The notes beneath the pieces are model-generated. The model had not been told where the DNA came from. It did no database searches and saw only the letters and a list, made by a program, of their open reading frames with translations. Of a stretch of DNA of 6,052 bases, positions 5,450 to 6,052 are shown one piece after another (the first letter of the stretch is position 1; each line of letters starts with the position of its first letter). Location of the stretch: the NCBI GenBank assembly GCA_022706625.1, contig JAKJCD010000119.1:1-6052 (forward strand). Reading direction: 5' to 3'. This stretch comes from Bacillota bacterium (lineage in GTDB: Bacteria; Bacillota; Clostridia; Peptostreptococcales; Anaerovoracaceae). The position numbers were made by a program, and so were the translations under genes.

Positions 5450-6052
5450 TTAATCGAAGAGGGACAGCTGTTTACAGCGATGTTCATTTTGGACAGGAAG
5501 GTATTTTTGATAAAACGCCTGTAAAATGGGCATTTTCTCAAAAAGCGATATACTTAAAACTTGTAGAATTGTGTAGAGAGATTGTTCAAGCCGCAGTTCC
5601 TTTCTAATAATGGCAATCAGCAGGTAGGTAGACACTGCAGTCCAGATTTGGATCTTCACCGCATTCTCACTGGTACCGAAGAACGACTTAATACGCAGAT
5701 GCATTTTGATCCATTTGAAGAATGTTTCAATGTTCCAGCGGAATTTGAACAGTTGTGCTACGGTCTGTGCAGGCAGAGCGAAGTTGTTGGTGAGGAATAC
5801 CAGGCGCTTCTGCCGCTGCTGATCGTAGAATCTGATGCGACGTAACGGCTCGGGATACTTTTGTGCAGGGTAGTAGGTTGTTAACATGATCGTCTGGTCG
5901 CACTGTACGCCGGTAGATGGTTGCACATCGTGTGAATAGCGGCGCTTGAATTGAAAATTGCTTTTAGCTCGTGTGATAAAAAACGCCCGCTGCTGATGAA
6001 GATGATAGAGACGTTGGAAATCCAGATAGGCACGATCCATAATGTAGTACGC
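5450..6052 (-). CDS. IS4-family DDE transposase, C-terminal part (5' end outside window)
   Basis: The reading frame is open through the right edge: the codons before the ATG at 6040 read A-Y-Y-I, so that ATG is internal and the gene starts outside the window. About 200 residues are visible. D-R-A-Y-L-D-F near the edge fits the IS4 N3 motif and supplies the second catalytic Asp (codon 6035-6037). The C1 motif is FKFRWNIETFFKWIK, giving R (5738-5740), E (5726-5728, third catalytic residue) and K (5705-5707) in the family's R-3-E-6-K spacing; the usual leading Tyr of the YREK signature is Phe (5747-5749). HLRIKSFFGTSENAVKIQIW and the LSLFD ending are typical of the subgroup with an N-terminal DUF4372-type domain, which would lie outside. 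No stop or frameshift interrupts the visible part, so the gene may be intact. It catalyses cut-and-paste movement of its own element and has no expected role in glycan synthesis. Confidence 0.88.
   Translation of the reverse strand, partial: AYYIMDRAYLDFQRLYHLHQQRAFFITRAKSNFQFKRRYSHDVQPSTGVQCDQTIMLTTYYPAQKYPEPLRRIRFYDQQRQKRLVFLTNNFALPAQTVAQLFKFRWNIETFFKWIKMHLRIKSFFGTSENAVKIQIWTAVSTYLLIAIIRKELRLEQSLYTILQVLSISLFEKMPILQAFYQKYLPVQNEHRCKQLSLFD

Larger units (their letters stand above)
5434..6052 (-). mobile_element. IS4-family insertion sequence, partial (right side outside the window)
   Basis: The element is made of the C-terminal half of a DDE transposase gene plus a likely terminal repeat at 5434-5449. 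It runs off the right edge, so total length, the other terminal repeat and target duplication cannot be seen. It lies in the same orientation as the glycan genes, with its transposase 3' end facing them. No passenger gene is visible in the part present. Confidence 0.7.

Noticed and set aside
5582..5845. Open plus-strand frame of 87 codons inside the transposase gene
   Set aside because: It is antisense to the conserved catalytic region of the transposase, and has no independent support.

Overview
The window is about 6 kb of bacterial accessory DNA with all recognisable genes on the minus strand. In transcription order (right to left) it holds the 3' half of an IS4-family insertion sequence (cut by the right edge), a 597-residue polytopic GT39/ArnT-like glycosyltransferase, two different class I SAM-dependent methyltransferases whose genes overlap, and a second 573-residue glycosyltransferase related to the first. 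No RNA gene, CRISPR array or clear hairpin terminator was seen. The organism cannot be named from this DNA. Two polytopic GT-C enzymes suggest lipid-linked sugar transfer on the outer face of the inner membrane, and the gene mix is typical of cell-surface glycan loci in environmental Gram-negative bacteria, but that is inference.

Layout: 5434-6052 is the transposase gene tail and a probable IS terminus. 5293-5433 is an AT-rich leader that may carry a promoter. 3499-5292 is glycosyltransferase A. 3356-3498 is a 143-bp gap. 2714-3343 is methyltransferase 1 and 1800-2726 is methyltransferase 2, overlapping by 13 bp. 61-1782 is glycosyltransferase B, 17 bp after methyltransferase 2. Bases 1-60 hold no supported gene; the first 40 are strikingly GC-rich.

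How the genes may work together (inference): the two membrane glycosyltransferases probably move a sugar from a polyprenyl-phosphate donor to an acceptor outside the cytoplasm. The two methyltransferases could methylate a sugar, lipid carrier or glycan end in the cytoplasm or at the membrane. The glycosyltransferases share an unusual set of motifs along their whole length, including a signature in the C-terminal non-membrane region, so they look like diverged paralogues with different donor or acceptor preference. Methyltransferase 1, methyltransferase 2 and glycosyltransferase B look like one transcription unit. Glycosyltransferase A is separated by a longer gap and may be co-transcribed or independent.

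I do not see a clearly new defence, mobile or RNA system. The most notable feature is the methyltransferase pair between two divergent GT-C paralogues. Secondary points are atypical residues in methyltransferase 2 and an IS end directly upstream of the cluster.
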